Source of the DNA: Atopsyche davidsoni
Lineage: Eukaryota; Arthropoda; Insecta; Trichoptera; Hydrobiosidae
Length of the DNA: 64,000 bases
Direction of reading: 5' to 3'
Assembly (NCBI GenBank): GCA_022113835.1
Contig: JAILWY010000006.1
Span: 1,860,001-1,924,000 of the forward strand
This document shows positions 62,343 through 64,000 of this stretch, piece by piece. The position numbers and the translations under genes are program-made. Under the pieces are notes generated by a model that saw only the letters and a list, made by a program, of their open reading frames with translations, searched no databases and was not told the DNA's origin. The first letter of the stretch is position 1. Each line of letters starts with the position of its first letter.

Positions 62343-63920
62343 ATGTCAACTCCTGCCAGAAGACGCTTAATGAGAGATTTCAAAAGGTTTGATGAAGTCA
62401 TTTTAACTGTTATTCGTAACATTTTACCATTTATACGTGTATTATTTATCATTTAAATATTTTGTGGTTTTATTGTTTTCTAACGATGCTCGTTCATATC
62501 GCCTTCCAACAAAACTTTTCTTTGTAATATCAGGTTAGGTATCGACAGAAAATCTAATATTTTTTTCTGTAGTGATTCACGTAATTATATCAACGATAAA
62601 GGTTGTGAAAGTTGGTTTGTCTAGTATTCTTCTTTCTCGTATTTTCTTAATTTACAAATAATTACTTGGACATTCTCTACACTCATGACAAACTCAATGT
62701 CATTCACTCGAATTCTAATCGTCTAGTTTTATGTCGAAGTTGCGCGCATGTTTTATGATTTCTAAAATTTAATTTCATTTAATTATTTATATTATTTTAC
62801 TATTTACATTTTATATTGATCTATTTTCTTGCTTTTCAATCAAATATTAATGTAAATACATTTACTTTAATCATTACATTAATTATTTACAGCTATTTTC
62901 ACTCACATTTCATAATTACTCAATTTCAATACTTTTAATAAAATATTGATTTCACATGCTTTGTTACTTTAGAAATAATTTATACGAGTTGTAATTTATG
63001 ATACAACTTTCATAATATTTTCAATTGATGCAACTTGTATTTAAATTGCTCGGTGATATATTGGACATCTTCCAATCACAAAACCTTGTGTTTAATTTAC
63101 ATGATATAAACTATTTCTACTGTTATGGATAAAACACCACAAGGTAACATTGTAAAGACTTATTTTTATATTAAAATAATATCATCTATGATAGTAGCAT
63201 AACAGGCAAATAACATTACATCCAACATTACATTATATTGCATTCAATTTACTAAGTAACGAAAAATATTATTAAATTTTTGTTTCTTTATTGATTACTA
63301 GCAAGTTCTATATCATGTTCATCTCGGTTTTATTTTATGGTATACTTTAATATTTTCCACATGTTCATTTTTATCTGTGACCGGTTTCGCCAACCTTTCA
63401 CGTTGGCTATATCAAACAGAGTTTGATAATGCCAACGTGAAAGGTTGGCGAAACCGGTTACAAATAAAAACGAAAAAGTGGAAAATCACTCTAGTATTTT
63501 ACTCAAAAATATTAAAATGGAATTCCACCAAGTACTCTCTGTCAAAAATATTATATTCTTTAATGCTATAATTTAATAATGAATTATTTTTTATTAATTG
63601 GTAAACTAATTTTTATTTCTGAATGATGTTTCAGATTACAGGAAGATCCTCCTACGGGAGTGTCTGGTGCTCCAACAGATAATAATATAATGATCTGGAA
63701 TGCTGTGATATTCGGACCTCATGATACACCGTTTGAAGACGGCACCTTCAAGTTGACAATAGAATTCACCGAGGAATATCCTAATAAACCGCCAACAGTG
63801 CGGTTTGTTTCCAAAATGTTCCATCCTAATGTGTATGCTGATGGTGGAATTTGTCTGGACATTTTACAAAACAGATGGAGCCCCACGTATGATGTTTCAG
63901 CCATCCTTACCTCTATACAG
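62343..63920 (+). CDS. Rad6: Rad6/UBE2A-type ubiquitin-conjugating enzyme E2 (N-terminal 110 residues)
   Basis: Exon 1 (62343-62386) encodes [14 protein letters not shown] and two bases of the next codon. Exon 2 (63635-63920) follows after CAG and completes it to [14 protein letters not shown] and onward, ending TSIQ at a GT donor. The 110 residues cover the UBC fold: the HPN motif at about 78-80 and catalytic Cys88 in GGICLDILQ. Residue 86 is Gly (GGICLDI), where vertebrate UBE2A has Ser. The C-terminal roughly 42 residues lie past the window. Rad6 charges and transfers ubiquitin with Rad18-type ligases to PCNA in DNA-damage tolerance, and with Bre1 to histone H2B. The 1.25-kb intron (phase 2) holds a head-to-head Penelope-type repeat. 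Confidence 0.95.
63351..63553. mobile_element. Rad6: Head-to-head Penelope terminal repeats in Rad6 intron 1
   Basis: A minus-oriented copy (63351-63418) and a plus-oriented copy (63420-63553) meet at CAGAGTTTGATAATGCC. Both carry the TTGATAA/GAAA hammerhead-like block and differ by only a few bases (GGCTATATC against GGCATTATC; GGTTAC against GGTCAC). The plus half is longer, extending to GAATTCCACCAAGTACTCTC. The Rad6 transcript would include this fold-back sequence. Confidence 0.75.
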
Positions 63921-64000
63921 GTTCGATATCTATATGCACCGATTAATTTAACCTTTATACATTAAAATATTTCATTAACATAATATTTAATAAAATGAAT

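Overview
The window looks like insect nuclear DNA, most likely lepidopteran. The sequence is AT-rich, introns are long and carry GT-AG splice sites, no prokaryotic gene organisation is visible, and the recognised genes have arthropod-like products. The species assignment is inference. The window is gene-poor: most of it is one very long intron and intergenic DNA littered with small, decayed transposons.

Layout. Positions 101-180 look like the last coding exon of an unidentified plus-strand gene that enters from the left. From there to 14341 is intergenic or 5' non-coding DNA. It holds a 130-bp Penelope-related insertion (1868-1997), an inverted-repeat element (2927-3133), a Tigger/pogo remnant (9105-9611), a tRNA-like fold-back repeat (9886-10051) and a piggyBac-type MITE (12803-13295). 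At 14574 a signal-peptide exon opens a plus-strand gene whose other two coding exons lie 41 kb away (55774-55944 and 56381-57063). It encodes a GPI-anchored Ly6/three-finger protein with a Ser/Thr-rich stalk and a likely glycosaminoglycan attachment motif. The 41-kb intron carries RTE, mariner, Penelope and tRNA-like repeats, GC-richer islands with candidate transcription-factor sites, and one orphan exon-like ORF (45474-45577). At the right end a divergent pair shares a 418-bp gap: CCDC174 on the minus strand (five exons, 61924 to 58787, 3' end not found) and the ubiquitin-conjugating enzyme Rad6/UBE2A on the plus strand (exons 62343-62386 and 63635-63920, continuing past the window).

Most unusual signal. 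Several dispersed Penelope-type repeats carry what looks like a hammerhead ribozyme. The copy at 33390-33434 (minus strand) has the canonical CTGATGA and GAAA core boxes, a 5-bp stem I, a 4-bp stem II, a palindromic stem III and a GUA cleavage triplet. It sits inside a 166-bp insertion flanked by a 14-bp target-site duplication. A second, more abundant family has the same architecture but a TTGATAA core, a paired change at positions 3 and 8. It is physically linked to a Penelope GIY-YIG endonuclease remnant at 50881-51745. These small insertions look like self-cleaving, non-autonomous retroelements mobilised by a Penelope-like element.
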